Source: an uncultured Acidobacteriota bacterium
Lineage (GTDB): Bacteria; Acidobacteriota; Vicinamibacteria; Marinacidobacterales; SMYC01
Direction of reading: 5' to 3'
Assembly: GCA_947259165.1 (NCBI GenBank)
Contig: CAMYKY010000022.1
Span: 1-35,306 of the forward strand
Length of the DNA stretch: 35,306 nt
The notes under the pieces were generated by a model. It had not been told where the DNA came from, searched no databases, and saw only the letters and a list, made by a program, of their open reading frames with translations. The position numbers were made by a program, and so were the translations under genes. Position 1 is the first letter of the stretch. Every line of letters starts with the position of its first letter. Of the stretch, positions 24,586-32,854 are shown piece after piece.

Positions 24586-25770
24586 ATGACTCATCACCGA
24601 CGTCGCTTTCTCCGTGCGGTGGGCTCGGCTTCGGCTGGATTGCTCCTCGCTGACAAGGTGCCTTTCGCTCAAGAGCGGGCTGCCATCGAAGGCAAGGAGG
24701 GGCTGATCGTGCTCAACGATCGGCCTGTCAACGCTGAGACACCCATCGCACTTCTCGATGATAGCGTCACCTCGAACGCAACTCATTTCATCCGTAACAA
24801 CGGTCTCGTCCCGGAGAGGGCGAAAACCCGAGACCTCGCTGGTTGGAGGCTCGCCGTCGACGGAAGCGTGCGCAAACCGCTCAAGCTCAATCTCGACACG
24901 CTCAAGCGATACCCGAACAAAACCGCGCAGCTCGTCATCGAGTGCGGCGGCAATGGGCGTGCCGGCTTCCGGCCACCAGCCCGAGGCAACCAATGGACGC
25001 TCGGCGCCGTTGGCTGCGCGGAGTACACCGGGGTGCGTCTCAAAGATGTTCTCGAGGATGCCGGCGTTCAACCGAGTGCTGTGTACGTCGCCTACTTCGG
25101 CGAAGACCCACATCTGAGCGCTGACGCGAACGACGTTCCCATCTCGCGCGGGGTTCCGATCGAAAAGGCGCTCAACGACTGGACGCTGCTCGCGTGGGAG
25201 ATGAACGGAGAGCCGCTCCCGGCGCAGCACGGGTTTCCGTTGCGATTGGTCGCGCCCGGGTTCCCGGCTTCGGCGTGCGGCAAGTGGCTCACGCGGTTGT
25301 GGGTTCGCGATCAAGTCCACGATGGACCCAAGATGGGCGGCTTCTCTTATCGCGTTCCGCGAAATCCGGTCGAGCCTGGCACGGACGTGCCCGAAGCCGA
25401 CATGGAAATCATCGAGGCGATGCCGGTCAAGTCGATCATCACCCGACCGGCTACCGGTCTCGCACATGCCCAGGCGCAGCCGCTCTCCCTACGAGGGCAT
25501 GCGTGGTGTGGCGACGGGCCGGTCTCCGCTATGCACGTGAGCTGCGACTTCGGTGCGACGTGGATCGAAGCGGCGCTCGACGCACCGGCCAATCCGTTCG
25601 CATGGCAGCGGTGGAACGCCTCGATTCGCTTTCCGACGCCGGGTCATTACGAAGTCTGGGCTCGCGCGACGGATCACGCCGGCCGGCAGCAACCGATGAT
25701 CATTCCGGGCTGGAATCCCCGGGGTTACCTGAACAACGCAATGCAGCGCATTTCGGTGCGGGTGTCCTGA
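24586..25770 (+). CDS. Sulfite oxidase-family molybdopterin oxidoreductase, SorA/SoxC-like
   Basis: A 394-residue Mo enzyme. The N-terminus 'MTHHRRRFLRAVGSASAGLL' is a twin-arginine signal. C120 in 'LVIECGGNGRAGF' is the molybdenum-binding cysteine. 'LRLVAPGFPASACGKWLTRL' and 'GHAWCGDGPVSAMHVSCDFG' mark the Mo-cofactor and C-terminal dimerisation domains. In SorA and eukaryotic sulfite oxidases a conserved His follows Arg-Asn in 'RNHG'; here it is 'RNNG' (N72). The enzyme probably oxidises sulfite (or a related substrate) in the periplasm and passes electrons to the cytochrome encoded next, which overlaps by one base. There is no haem domain in this protein. Confidence 0.88.
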   Translation: MTHHRRRFLRAVGSASAGLLLADKVPFAQERAAIEGKEGLIVLNDRPVNAETPIALLDDSVTSNATHFIRNNGLVPERAKTRDLAGWRLAVDGSVRKPLKLNLDTLKRYPNKTAQLVIECGGNGRAGFRPPARGNQWTLGAVGCAEYTGVRLKDVLEDAGVQPSAVYVAYFGEDPHLSADANDVPISRGVPIEKALNDWTLLAWEMNGEPLPAQHGFPLRLVAPGFPASACGKWLTRLWVRDQVHDGPKMGGFSYRVPRNPVEPGTDVPEADMEIIEAMPVKSIITRPATGLAHAQAQPLSLRGHAWCGDGPVSAMHVSCDFGATWIEAALDAPANPFAWQRWNASIRFPTPGHYEVWARATDHAGRQQPMIIPGWNPRGYLNNAMQRISVRVS

Positions 25771-26096
25771 TGCTTCAGATCGGACTGGTCTTGTTCACTC
25801 TCGCAGCTCAAGTGGAGAGCTCCGGCCTCGCTCCGGGAGAAGGTCGAGAGATCGTGTGGGCGGCGTGCACGCAGTGTCATACCGCAGAGATCATCGTCGC
25901 GTCGCACATGAGTCGCAAAACGTGGGACACGACGCTGACGTGGATGCAAGAGACGCAGGGTCTCGTCGAGCTCGAGCCGGATGTGCGCAGCCTCATCCTC
26001 GACTACCTCGAGCAAACCCAAGGACTCGACGAAGATGTGGACGGAGCCTCGAGTCCGTGGGCGAGTCCGCTCTATCGGCCAAATCCTCTCTGGTGA
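25770..26096 (+). CDS. Small periplasmic monohaem cytochrome c, SorB-like
   Basis: A 108-residue protein with a signal peptide ('MLQIGLVLFTLAAQ') and one haem-binding motif C33-T-Q-C36-H37. Methionines in 'SHMSRKTWDTTLTWM' are candidates for the distal ligand. The ATG overlaps the previous stop (TGATG), so it is coupled to the SorA-like gene. The SorAB complex of Starkeya pairs such a small cytochrome with the Mo subunit, so it is probably the electron acceptor. Confidence 0.85.
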   Translation: MLQIGLVLFTLAAQVESSGLAPGEGREIVWAACTQCHTAEIIVASHMSRKTWDTTLTWMQETQGLVELEPDVRSLILDYLEQTQGLDEDVDGASSPWASPLYRPNPLW

Positions 26097-26097
26097 C

Positions 26098-26445
26098 GTG
26101 GAAGTCTTCAATCGCGCAGGCGCTCTCGACCGCCTCGGTGGAGATACCGAGCGGCTCGGCGATTTGCTCGAGGACTTTCAAATGAAGATCCCCGCGATGA
26201 TGAAGGCGATGGAGAATGCCGTCACCAGGAAACGCGCGTCCAGGCTCGAGGAGCTTGCCGCCGAGCTCCATGACTCCGCGAGTGCGATCGGAGCCGAGGG
26301 AATGGTGGGTCTTGCCAAGCAGATGAGCGACACCGCTCGCTCCGAGGACTTCGAAAAAGCCCACGCGCTTCTAACCCACATGGGGATGGAGCTCGACTGG
26401 CTGTCACGGGTTCTCGACGAGAACCGCTGTTCCGGAAATCTCTAG
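26098..26445 (+). CDS. Hpt-fold protein lacking the phospho-accepting histidine
   Basis: A 115-residue helical protein. Its first half, 'ALDRLGGDTERLGDLLEDF', is typical of histidine phosphotransfer (Hpt) domains. The conserved Hpt motif 'AHxLKGxAxxxGA' is represented by 'AAELHDSASAIGA': aligned on the SAxxIGA end, the His becomes Ala and the Lys-Gly becomes His-Asp. It therefore probably cannot carry phosphate on the usual residue and may serve as a binding scaffold. An alternative is that the shifted His is used instead. GTG 26098 follows the cytochrome stop by one base, giving a three-gene operon with the sulfite dehydrogenase. I found no kinase or response regulator nearby. Confidence 0.75.
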   Translation: MEVFNRAGALDRLGGDTERLGDLLEDFQMKIPAMMKAMENAVTRKRASRLEELAAELHDSASAIGAEGMVGLAKQMSDTARSEDFEKAHALLTHMGMELDWLSRVLDENRCSGNL

Positions 26446-26457
26446 GAAGAAGAGATC

Positions 26458-26540
26458 AACGCAAAGGCGCCAAGGCGCAAAGTCGCCAAGAAACTTCAGC
26501 ATTCAGACGCTTGCGTCGGGGTTTGGGTTCTCTTTGCGTT
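26458..26540. repeat. Short palindromic element with 9-bp terminal inverted repeats
   Basis: AACGCAAAG (26458-26466) and CTTTGCGTT (26532-26540) are perfect inverse complements bounding 83 bases. Inside is the hairpin GACGC-TT-GCGTC (26506-26517) and a short GGCGCCAAGGCGCAAAG segment of the type seen in intergenic repeats. It lies between convergent genes. It may be a REP or a tiny MITE and may help terminate transcription. Confidence 0.5.
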
Positions 26541-26588
26541 TTGTTCTCGTCGCGCCGCTAATTGCGAGATGTGCGGCTAGTCCACTAG

Positions 26589-27176
26589 CTAGCTGCCGGC
26601 GCCGATGTTCACCGTGGAGAATTCGTGGCGGAGGATCGCGTCTCGGATCCAAGCGGCAGATTCTCCCGCTTCCGTCTTCTGCTTCGCGAATATCGCCTCT
26701 TTCATGCACACCATACACGTTGAAGCGTGGCCGTCGATGTAGCAATCCAGCAGGCTGCGATGATCATCGGACGGATTGTCGCAACCGCAAAGGCACGGCT
26801 GCTGCGCTAGAACTTCGGGAATCTCCTTGGCGATCGCGTACGTGTTGGCGATGCCTGCGTTTTGGAACTCGCTCGGGGGCAGGGTCACGGGCAGCGGATG
26901 TGCGGCTTCCGCACTGTCGAAGTATCGATATTGGTGGGTCTGGTCCCCGCTGCGCTGCGGGGGTGCCTGTGCTGCGGCCTGGCCCTGGCTCACGGGTTGC
27001 GTGCTCGGAGCTGGTGGCGTCTCGGAGTTCAGCGCATACAGGAACACGCCGGCTCCCAACACGAGGAGTCCCACGGCGATCCAGCGCCCATTGCCGCCAC
27101 CGCCGGTGGAAGTCGCGTCCGTTCGCGGTTGCATCGGCGGAGAATTCGAGTTCTTTTTGTTGCGTTTCTTGCTCAT
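26589..27176 (-). CDS. PCYCGC-motif protein, membrane anchored
   Basis: A 195-residue protein with a charged N-terminus ('MSKKRNKKN'), a single transmembrane helix (about 32-48, 'WIAVGLLVLGAGVFLYAL'), a Pro/Gln-rich linker and a Cys-rich domain. The latter has 'PCLCGC' followed by 'HRSLLDCYID' and 'STCMVCMKEA', the arrangement of the PCYCGC (PF13798) family. The five or more spaced cysteines suggest metal or disulfide chemistry outside the membrane; the family has no established function. ATG 27176 is chosen because it lies nine bases after a TATAAT box, and the longer frame upstream lacks family similarity. Confidence 0.82.
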   Translation of the reverse strand: MSKKRNKKNSNSPPMQPRTDATSTGGGGNGRWIAVGLLVLGAGVFLYALNSETPPAPSTQPVSQGQAAAQAPPQRSGDQTHQYRYFDSAEAAHPLPVTLPPSEFQNAGIANTYAIAKEIPEVLAQQPCLCGCDNPSDDHRSLLDCYIDGHASTCMVCMKEAIFAKQKTEAGESAAWIRDAILRHEFSTVNIGAGS

Positions 27177-27185
27177 AGCTACCCC

Positions 27186-27191
27186 ATTATA
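27186..27191 (-). promoter_or_regulatory. -10 box of the PCYCGC gene
   Basis: TATAAT on the - strand (27191-27186) is nine bases before the ATG. Its complement contributes to CATTAT (27185-27190) on the + strand, eight bases before the divergent ATG at 27199. The two start codons are therefore served by overlapping -10 elements. Confidence 0.45.
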
Positions 27192-27198
27192 GAAGACC

Positions 27199-29232
27199 AT
27201 GATCCTGACCGCGACTGCCACGACGATTTTCTGGGGCGCCCTCCTGCTCTTCGTCGTGCAACCGCTCACGGCGCGGCGCTTGCTCCCGTGGTTTGGCGGG
27301 AGTCCCGCGGTGTGGGTGGTCTCGCTTCTTTTCTTTCAAACCACCCTGCTACTCGGCTATACGTATGCGTACGGCGCGGTCCGGTATCTGGACGGACGAC
27401 GTCAAGCGATGGTCCACACGGCCTTGGTCCTGGCGGCTTTGTGGTTTCTTCCGCTGGGCCCGGATCGGCCCCCGCCCCCGGGCGCGGGCTCCGAGGATCC
27501 CACGTGGGTGATTTTGGGGCTGCTTGCCGGAAGCCTCGGTCTCCCACTCCTGACCCTATCGGCCACGAATCCTCTGATGCAGCGCTGGTTGGCGCCCACA
27601 CTCGCGTCCGAGAATCGTGCGGGGATCTACCGCTTTTTCGCCTTGTCGAATTTCGGCTCGCTGCTCGGACTCTGGTGCTATCCCTTCATCTTGGAGCCGT
27701 GGACGTCTATTGAACAGCAGGTGCGCTGGTGGAGCTACGGCTACGGGATGTTCGCGCTCTCGACCGCGGTGTGCGCGTGGTACGCGTATCGCGAGAGGGC
27801 GCAGCCGACGAACGCTGCATCGTTCGCGCGAGAGGGGGGCGCACGCAACCTGGGCGTGCAGGTACTCTGGCTGGGACTATCGGCGACGGGCGCCGTCTTG
27901 CTCATGGCGACGTCGAATCAGCTAACCCGCAACGTCGCGGCCATCCCGTTTCTCTGGGTCCTGCCGCTGAGCCTGTACCTACTGTCGTTCATCATCGCGT
28001 TCGAGCGCGACCGGTGGTACTTGAGGCCGCTGTGGGCCGTCATTTATTTGGCGACGCTACTCGCCGTCATTCATTGGCTAGGTGAGACAGACGAACCGGA
28101 CTTCGTCGTACAGCTGTTCGTCTACTCTTTGAATCTGCTCTCGGGCGCCATGATTTGCCACGGCGAGCTCGCCCGGTCGAGACCAGCAGCTGAGCGTCTG
28201 ACGTCCTTCTATCTGATCGTCGCTTTGGGAGGAGCCCTCGGTGGAGCTGCGGTGACGCTCTTGGCCCCGCATGTCTTCAGCGGCTACTGGGAGTATCCGT
28301 GCGGTTTATTGGCGGTCTACCTACTCGGGGGGCTCGCGATGCCGATCGTCGGTCGAGATCGAATCTTCTGGGCTCTTGGCGGGATAGCTCTCGCGGTCGC
28401 TCTAGTGGGCCATGTGAGCTCGGAGCGATCCAGGGCCAGCGATATGAGGAGAAGCTTCTTCGGTGTCGTGCGCGTTTCCGATCGCCTTGCCGGCACCGAA
28501 GATTGGGAACGCTACCTTTGGAGCGGGACGATCACCCATGGCGGCCAACTCATGGCGCCCGGGCGACATCGAACACCGATTCTCTACTATGGACCCGGGA
28601 CCGGCGTCAGCGTTGCTCTCTACTACGACTTCGGCCGCCCAAAACGCGTGGGCGTTATCGGTCTCGGAACCGGCAGCCTCGCCGTCTATGGCCGCGAGGG
28701 CGACCACTACCGCTTCTACGAGATCAATCCCGACGTCGTCGACGTGGCGCACGACGACTTCTACTATCTTGCGGAAAGCGAAGCGGAGGTGGAGATTGTG
28801 ATAGGCGACGGGCGCCTCCTACTCGAGCAAAGCCCGCACCTCGAGTTGGACGTTCTCGTCCTCGACGCGTTCACCGGCGATGCGATACCGGTGCACTTGC
28901 TGACCGAAGAGGCGTTTGCGATCTATGAACGACACCTCGCTCCTGACGGGATTATCGCGGTGCACGTGTCCAATCTCCATTTCGACCTGAAGCCCGTGAT
29001 TCGAGCGCGGGCCGAAGCGATGGGCTCGGTCGCGGTGCTCGTTGAAAGCGACGCGGACGAGCGGCTGGTACGGTATGTGTCCGATTGGATGTTGCTCACC
29101 ACGAACGGCGAGTTTCTCGCCGATCCTGAGCTGCAGTCTTTGTGGGTTCCGCGTGTCGCGGACGAGAGCGAGGACCTCGAACGATTTCTTTGGACTGACG
29201 ACTACGCGAACCTGCTCGGGACCCTTCAGTAG
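27199..29232 (+). CDS. Membrane-fused spermidine-synthase-like protein
   Basis: A 677-residue protein. Residues about 1-420 form roughly ten to twelve hydrophobic helices ('IFWGALLLFVVQPLTARRLL' onward), as in the fused MFS/spermidine-synthase group. The C-terminal 240 residues have a Rossmann methyltransferase-like fold: 'RVGVIGLGTGSLAVYG', 'YRFYEINPDVVDVA', 'VIGDGRLLLE' and 'LDVLVLDAFTGDAIPVHLLT'. True spermidine synthases have a catalytic Asp in a DSxDP loop, replaced here by 'DAFTGDAIP', so aminopropyl transfer is uncertain. It is not preceded by a strong ribosome site. It diverges from the PCYCGC gene. Confidence 0.85.
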   Translation: MILTATATTIFWGALLLFVVQPLTARRLLPWFGGSPAVWVVSLLFFQTTLLLGYTYAYGAVRYLDGRRQAMVHTALVLAALWFLPLGPDRPPPPGAGSEDPTWVILGLLAGSLGLPLLTLSATNPLMQRWLAPTLASENRAGIYRFFALSNFGSLLGLWCYPFILEPWTSIEQQVRWWSYGYGMFALSTAVCAWYAYRERAQPTNAASFAREGGARNLGVQVLWLGLSATGAVLLMATSNQLTRNVAAIPFLWVLPLSLYLLSFIIAFERDRWYLRPLWAVIYLATLLAVIHWLGETDEPDFVVQLFVYSLNLLSGAMICHGELARSRPAAERLTSFYLIVALGGALGGAAVTLLAPHVFSGYWEYPCGLLAVYLLGGLAMPIVGRDRIFWALGGIALAVALVGHVSSERSRASDMRRSFFGVVRVSDRLAGTEDWERYLWSGTITHGGQLMAPGRHRTPILYYGPGTGVSVALYYDFGRPKRVGVIGLGTGSLAVYGREGDHYRFYEINPDVVDVAHDDFYYLAESEAEVEIVIGDGRLLLEQSPHLELDVLVLDAFTGDAIPVHLLTEEAFAIYERHLAPDGIIAVHVSNLHFDLKPVIRARAEAMGSVAVLVESDADERLVRYVSDWMLLTTNGEFLADPELQSLWVPRVADESEDLERFLWTDDYANLLGTLQ

Positions 29233-29257
29233 CTCTCGCTCGTCGATCGCGTTCATA

Positions 29258-29263
29258 TACAAT
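29258..29263 (+). promoter_or_regulatory. -10 box of the CBM9-like gene
   Basis: TACAAT (29258-29263) lies seven bases before ATG 29271, predicting a leaderless transcript. A -35 match is poor. Confidence 0.4.
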
Positions 29264-29270
29264 CGCCGTC

Positions 29271-29912
29271 ATGGCTGAAGGCTTCTATTTCGTCCGGACG
29301 ACGTCGGCCTCCGAGTCGCTGTTGATGGCTGTTGAGGATACGATCTGGCGTGAGGCTGATCGCATCTCGTGGGGGCCGCGAGCGTATCGCACGAGCTTCC
29401 GAGCGATGTGGTCGCGCGACGGTTTGTACCTTCGTTTCGACGCGACAGATCGCGAGCCGTGGCACACCATGGACAAGCGCGACGATCCTCTCTGGGACGA
29501 AGAGGTCGTCGAGATCTTTCTCGACCTCGACGGTTCCGGAACGCACTACGCCGAGGTCGAGCTCTCGCCCGCGAACGTCACGTGCGACGTGCGTATGATC
29601 CAAGGCTCGCCCGACAAGAAGATGGATCTTGCCTGGGATTTCGCGGGTCTGTCGACACGAGTGTTTCCACGAGACAACGGGTGGGATGGCGTTCTCTTCC
29701 TTCCCTGGGACGGCTTCGCGTCTCTACCCTCGGCGAAGAACGTTTCGCTGCCGCCGAAGCAGGGCGACACGTGGCGCTTCAACGTCTATCGCATCGAGCG
29801 TCCGGGAGGCAAAGGCGCGCCGAACGAAGGCGTGATTTTTTCGGAGTACTCGCCCACTGGAGACCCGAGCTTTCATGTCCCGGCCTCGTTTCAAGGATTC
29901 GTGTTCGCATGA
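29271..29912 (+). CDS. CBM9-like carbohydrate-binding domain protein
   Basis: A 213-residue all-beta protein. The segment 'DDPLWDEEVVEIFLDLDGSG' followed by 'HYAEVELSPAN' is the hallmark of the CBM9-like domain, which binds reducing ends of glycans in some enzymes. No signal peptide is visible, so it may be cytoplasmic or released with its partner. The ATG of the DUF5107 gene overlaps its stop (ATGA), so the two proteins are made together. This suggests a role in recognition or handling of a polysaccharide-derived compound. Confidence 0.85.
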   Translation: MAEGFYFVRTTSASESLLMAVEDTIWREADRISWGPRAYRTSFRAMWSRDGLYLRFDATDREPWHTMDKRDDPLWDEEVVEIFLDLDGSGTHYAEVELSPANVTCDVRMIQGSPDKKMDLAWDFAGLSTRVFPRDNGWDGVLFLPWDGFASLPSAKNVSLPPKQGDTWRFNVYRIERPGGKGAPNEGVIFSEYSPTGDPSFHVPASFQGFVFA

Positions 29913-32806
29913 GTTGCCTCGTCGCGATTGCGCTTGTTCTCTCGAGCTCCGTCGTGGTTCAGAGTCAGGTTCGGGTCTGGGAAGAAGACGTCGTCATCCC
30001 GACGTATCCGCTCGGCGCGGACGACGTGAACCCGCACTTCTATGAGCTGGAAGGATCCGTCATCTATCCCTATACGATGCAGGACAACCTGACAACGGAG
30101 AAAGTCGACCGCACCTACCGGGCGTGGTATCTCGAGAACGAATACTTGAAGCTCATGGCGCTTCCTGAGATTGGCGGCCGCATCCAATACGTCTTCGACA
30201 AGCGGCGAGGCGAGCCGATGTTCTACCACAACCGAGTGATCCGGCCAGGGCTCATTGCGCTACGCGGTGCGTGGGTCTCGGGCGGGATCGAATGGAATCG
30301 CGGACCGACCGGGCACACGGTGACGAGTTTTTCGCCCGTGGATGTCGTCGGCGTGACCAACGACGACGGCTCGGCTACCCTTGTGATCGGCAATACCGAG
30401 ATGAACTTTCGCACCGGCTGGGAAGTTCGGCTCACGTTGCACCCAGGGCGTACCTATCTCGACGAGGAGATTGCGCTGTTCAACCCGACCGACGGGTTCC
30501 ATCCTTACTACTTTTGGAACAACACGGCGTTTCCCAATCGACCGGGCACACGCTTCATCTACCCGATGACGCTGGGAAGCGACCACGACGGTGTCAATTT
30601 TTTCAGCTGGCCAGTTCATGAAGGCCGCGACCTGACTTGGCTCGAGAATTATCCCGAGCCGACGAGTGTGTTCGCGTATCGTTGCGTGTTCGATTTTTTT
30701 GGCACGTACGACGTCGACCGAGACTACGGGGTCGTTCAGGTGGCGAACCACTACGTACATCCGGGCAAGAAAGCTTGGACCTGGGGTGAGGCCGGCTCTG
30801 GTCTCATGAGCCAGTCGGTTTTGACTGACGACGACGGACCCTACATCGAAGTGCAGAGCGGGCCGCTTCTGACACAAGCGGATTTCGCGATGCTGGCTCC
30901 CGGGCAGGAGGTTCGGTGGCGCGAGTATTGGTATCCTGTCTTCGATCTCAAAGACGGGTTCGAATACGCCACCGAAGACGTCGCGGTGCAGCGTGTCGAG
31001 ACCCACGACGGCGTCGAATTTCGAATTCATGCGAGTGGGCGATTCGACGACGCGCATGTTCGAATCGGGGATGCCGAGGTGGTTCGAACCTTGAGCCCGG
31101 ACGTCACCGAAACGGTGATGGCGTCGTCGGAATCCGTGCCGGTATCTATAAGCCACGGCGGGCGGGAGCTGTTGTCGTACCGGTCGCCACTCGAGGTCCC
31201 TGTCGAGCAGGCACCGACGCTGGGGTCTGCAGACTCCCCGGTATCGACGGCCGGGGACGCGTATCTGCGTGGACAAGACCACGATCTTCGTATGGAGCGC
31301 GGCCGCGCCCGAGAGTGGTACGAGCGTGCACTGGCGATCGATCCAGCCCACTACGACGGCCTCGTCGCGCTGGCGGTGTTGGAGCTAGAGACTGGCCGCT
31401 ACGATTCGGCGGAGTTGCGACTCGACCAGGCGATCGAGCGCGACCCTGCAAAGGGAATGGCCCACTATCTCGCTGGGGTGGCCGCGCTTCGCGTAGGCGA
31501 TCTCGACAAAGCTCTCGCGCGAGGCTACGCCGCGTCTTTGCGGCAGGGAACCGGCCCGCTGGGTCTGGGCACCGTGGGTCGCGCACTCATGCGTCAGGGT
31601 CGTGTCGAGGAAGGCAGGGACGTGTTCCGTCAGGCGTATTCCTCCACAGGGCAAGACCACCAACGATTGTTCGACGCTTTGCTGATTGCAATGCATGCGG
31701 CCGGTGACGACGATGACGCTGTGCGCATGGCGCGTGCTGCGATCGACCGCGGCTCTACACGACTCGTCCCCCGCGCGATTCTCGCTCTTGTAGGAGAAGG
31801 GGATTTGTCCGAAGCGCTCGAGATCGTAGGAGAAGATGAGTTCGCGTTCATCGAGCTCGCGCTCGCATTTGGTGAGCTCGGTCGCACGAGAGAAGCCGTC
31901 GAGCTGTTGGAATCCGCCAGGCTGGAGCAGCGTCCGCTACCGCTTTACTACCTTGCATACTGGAGCCCGCCATCGCGAGCGAACGAGTATCTCGATCGGG
32001 CGACGAGCCTTTCACACGACTACGTTTTCCCTTCGCGACCCGAGACCCTCCCCGTTCTAGAGCTCGCTATCGAGCGTCGGCCCGATGCGAAGACGTACCT
32101 CGCTCTTGGGAACCTCTATGCGGGTCTCGGTCGCATCAGCGACGCGAAAGTTGCTTGGGAACAGGCCGCGCGCCTTGATTCCGGTTTGAGTGTGGCTCAT
32201 CGGAACCTGGCGATGGCGGATTGGAAACTCGATCGCGACCTCGATGCAGCGGCGGCGAGGCTCGATGAAGCCATTGCTGCTCGAAGCTCCGACCAGACTC
32301 TGTATCGGGACTTGGGACGCCTTCGACTAGAACAAGGACGTCCCTTGGAAGCCGTCGCGCTTCTGGCCGGAATGAAGGTTCACGGCCGACACCGGCCCGA
32401 CGTGACGCTGTTGCTTGCACGCTCGTATGTCGAAGCTCGTCGCTACGACGACGCGATCGAGCTTCTCGCGGCCACGACGTTTTCGAACCGTGAGGGAGAC
32501 TCCGGAACCTGGAGCTTGTTCTCCCGTGCTCATGTCGAACGGGGGAGCGCTCGTTTCGAGCAAGGACGACACGAAGCCGCATTACGCGACTTCGAGACCG
32601 CCTTGACGTATCCGACGAATCTAAACGTCGGTCGCCCCGCGAAACCGCTAGAAGCCCGTGCCCTCTATTGGAAGGGGCGCGCCCTCGCGGAATTGAACCG
32701 AGCCGCCCCCGCACGTGCCGCATGGACCGAATGCGCCGCGAATTCTCTGCGCACCGAAGAACAAATCCGTTTCATCGACGAGTGCCGCAAGCTGTTGGCT
32801 CGCTAA
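29909..32806 (+). CDS. Secreted DUF5107-TPR protein
   Basis: A 965-residue protein with a signal peptide ('MSCLVAIALVLSSSVVVQSQ'). Residues about 20-380 are DUF5107 ('YLKLMALPEIGGRIQYVFDK', 'GGIEWNRGPTGHTVTSF', 'WNNTAFPNRPGTRFIYPM'), which resembles the sugar-binding beta-sandwich fold of galactose mutarotases. From about 440 to the end come ten or more TPR-like helices ('AREWYERALAIDPAHYDGLV', 'ALGNLYAGLGRISDAKVAWE'). The DUF5107-TPR pairing is known in polysaccharide-associated loci; catalytic activity is unproven. ATG 29909 overlaps the CBM9-like stop by four bases and starts the signal peptide, so the longer frame to 29369 is discarded. Confidence 0.9.
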   Translation: MSCLVAIALVLSSSVVVQSQVRVWEEDVVIPTYPLGADDVNPHFYELEGSVIYPYTMQDNLTTEKVDRTYRAWYLENEYLKLMALPEIGGRIQYVFDKRRGEPMFYHNRVIRPGLIALRGAWVSGGIEWNRGPTGHTVTSFSPVDVVGVTNDDGSATLVIGNTEMNFRTGWEVRLTLHPGRTYLDEEIALFNPTDGFHPYYFWNNTAFPNRPGTRFIYPMTLGSDHDGVNFFSWPVHEGRDLTWLENYPEPTSVFAYRCVFDFFGTYDVDRDYGVVQVANHYVHPGKKAWTWGEAGSGLMSQSVLTDDDGPYIEVQSGPLLTQADFAMLAPGQEVRWREYWYPVFDLKDGFEYATEDVAVQRVETHDGVEFRIHASGRFDDAHVRIGDAEVVRTLSPDVTETVMASSESVPVSISHGGRELLSYRSPLEVPVEQAPTLGSADSPVSTAGDAYLRGQDHDLRMERGRAREWYERALAIDPAHYDGLVALAVLELETGRYDSAELRLDQAIERDPAKGMAHYLAGVAALRVGDLDKALARGYAASLRQGTGPLGLGTVGRALMRQGRVEEGRDVFRQAYSSTGQDHQRLFDALLIAMHAAGDDDDAVRMARAAIDRGSTRLVPRAILALVGEGDLSEALEIVGEDEFAFIELALAFGELGRTREAVELLESARLEQRPLPLYYLAYWSPPSRANEYLDRATSLSHDYVFPSRPETLPVLELAIERRPDAKTYLALGNLYAGLGRISDAKVAWEQAARLDSGLSVAHRNLAMADWKLDRDLDAAAARLDEAIAARSSDQTLYRDLGRLRLEQGRPLEAVALLAGMKVHGRHRPDVTLLLARSYVEARRYDDAIELLAATTFSNREGDSGTWSLFSRAHVERGSARFEQGRHEAALRDFETALTYPTNLNVGRPAKPLEARALYWKGRALAELNRAAPARAAWTECAANSLRTEEQIRFIDECRKLLAR

Positions 32807-32814
32807 CCGTTTTC

Positions 32815-32842
32815 TTGACCACGGAGGCGACTGCGGCATAAT
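32815..32842 (+). promoter_or_regulatory. Promoter of the ankyrin-repeat gene
   Basis: TTGACC (32815-32820), 16 bases, CATAAT (32837-32842). The ATG at 32855 follows 12 bases later, giving a predicted leader of about five bases and no Shine-Dalgarno sequence. Confidence 0.55.
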
Positions 32843-32854
32843 GGATGTAACCTC

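Noticed and set aside
29369..29908. N-terminal extension of the DUF5107 gene
   Set aside because: It overlaps the CBM9-like gene in another frame, and the signal peptide at 29909 fixes the start.
30260..31351. Long - strand frame opposite the DUF5107 gene
   Set aside because: Antisense shadow without recognisable domain.
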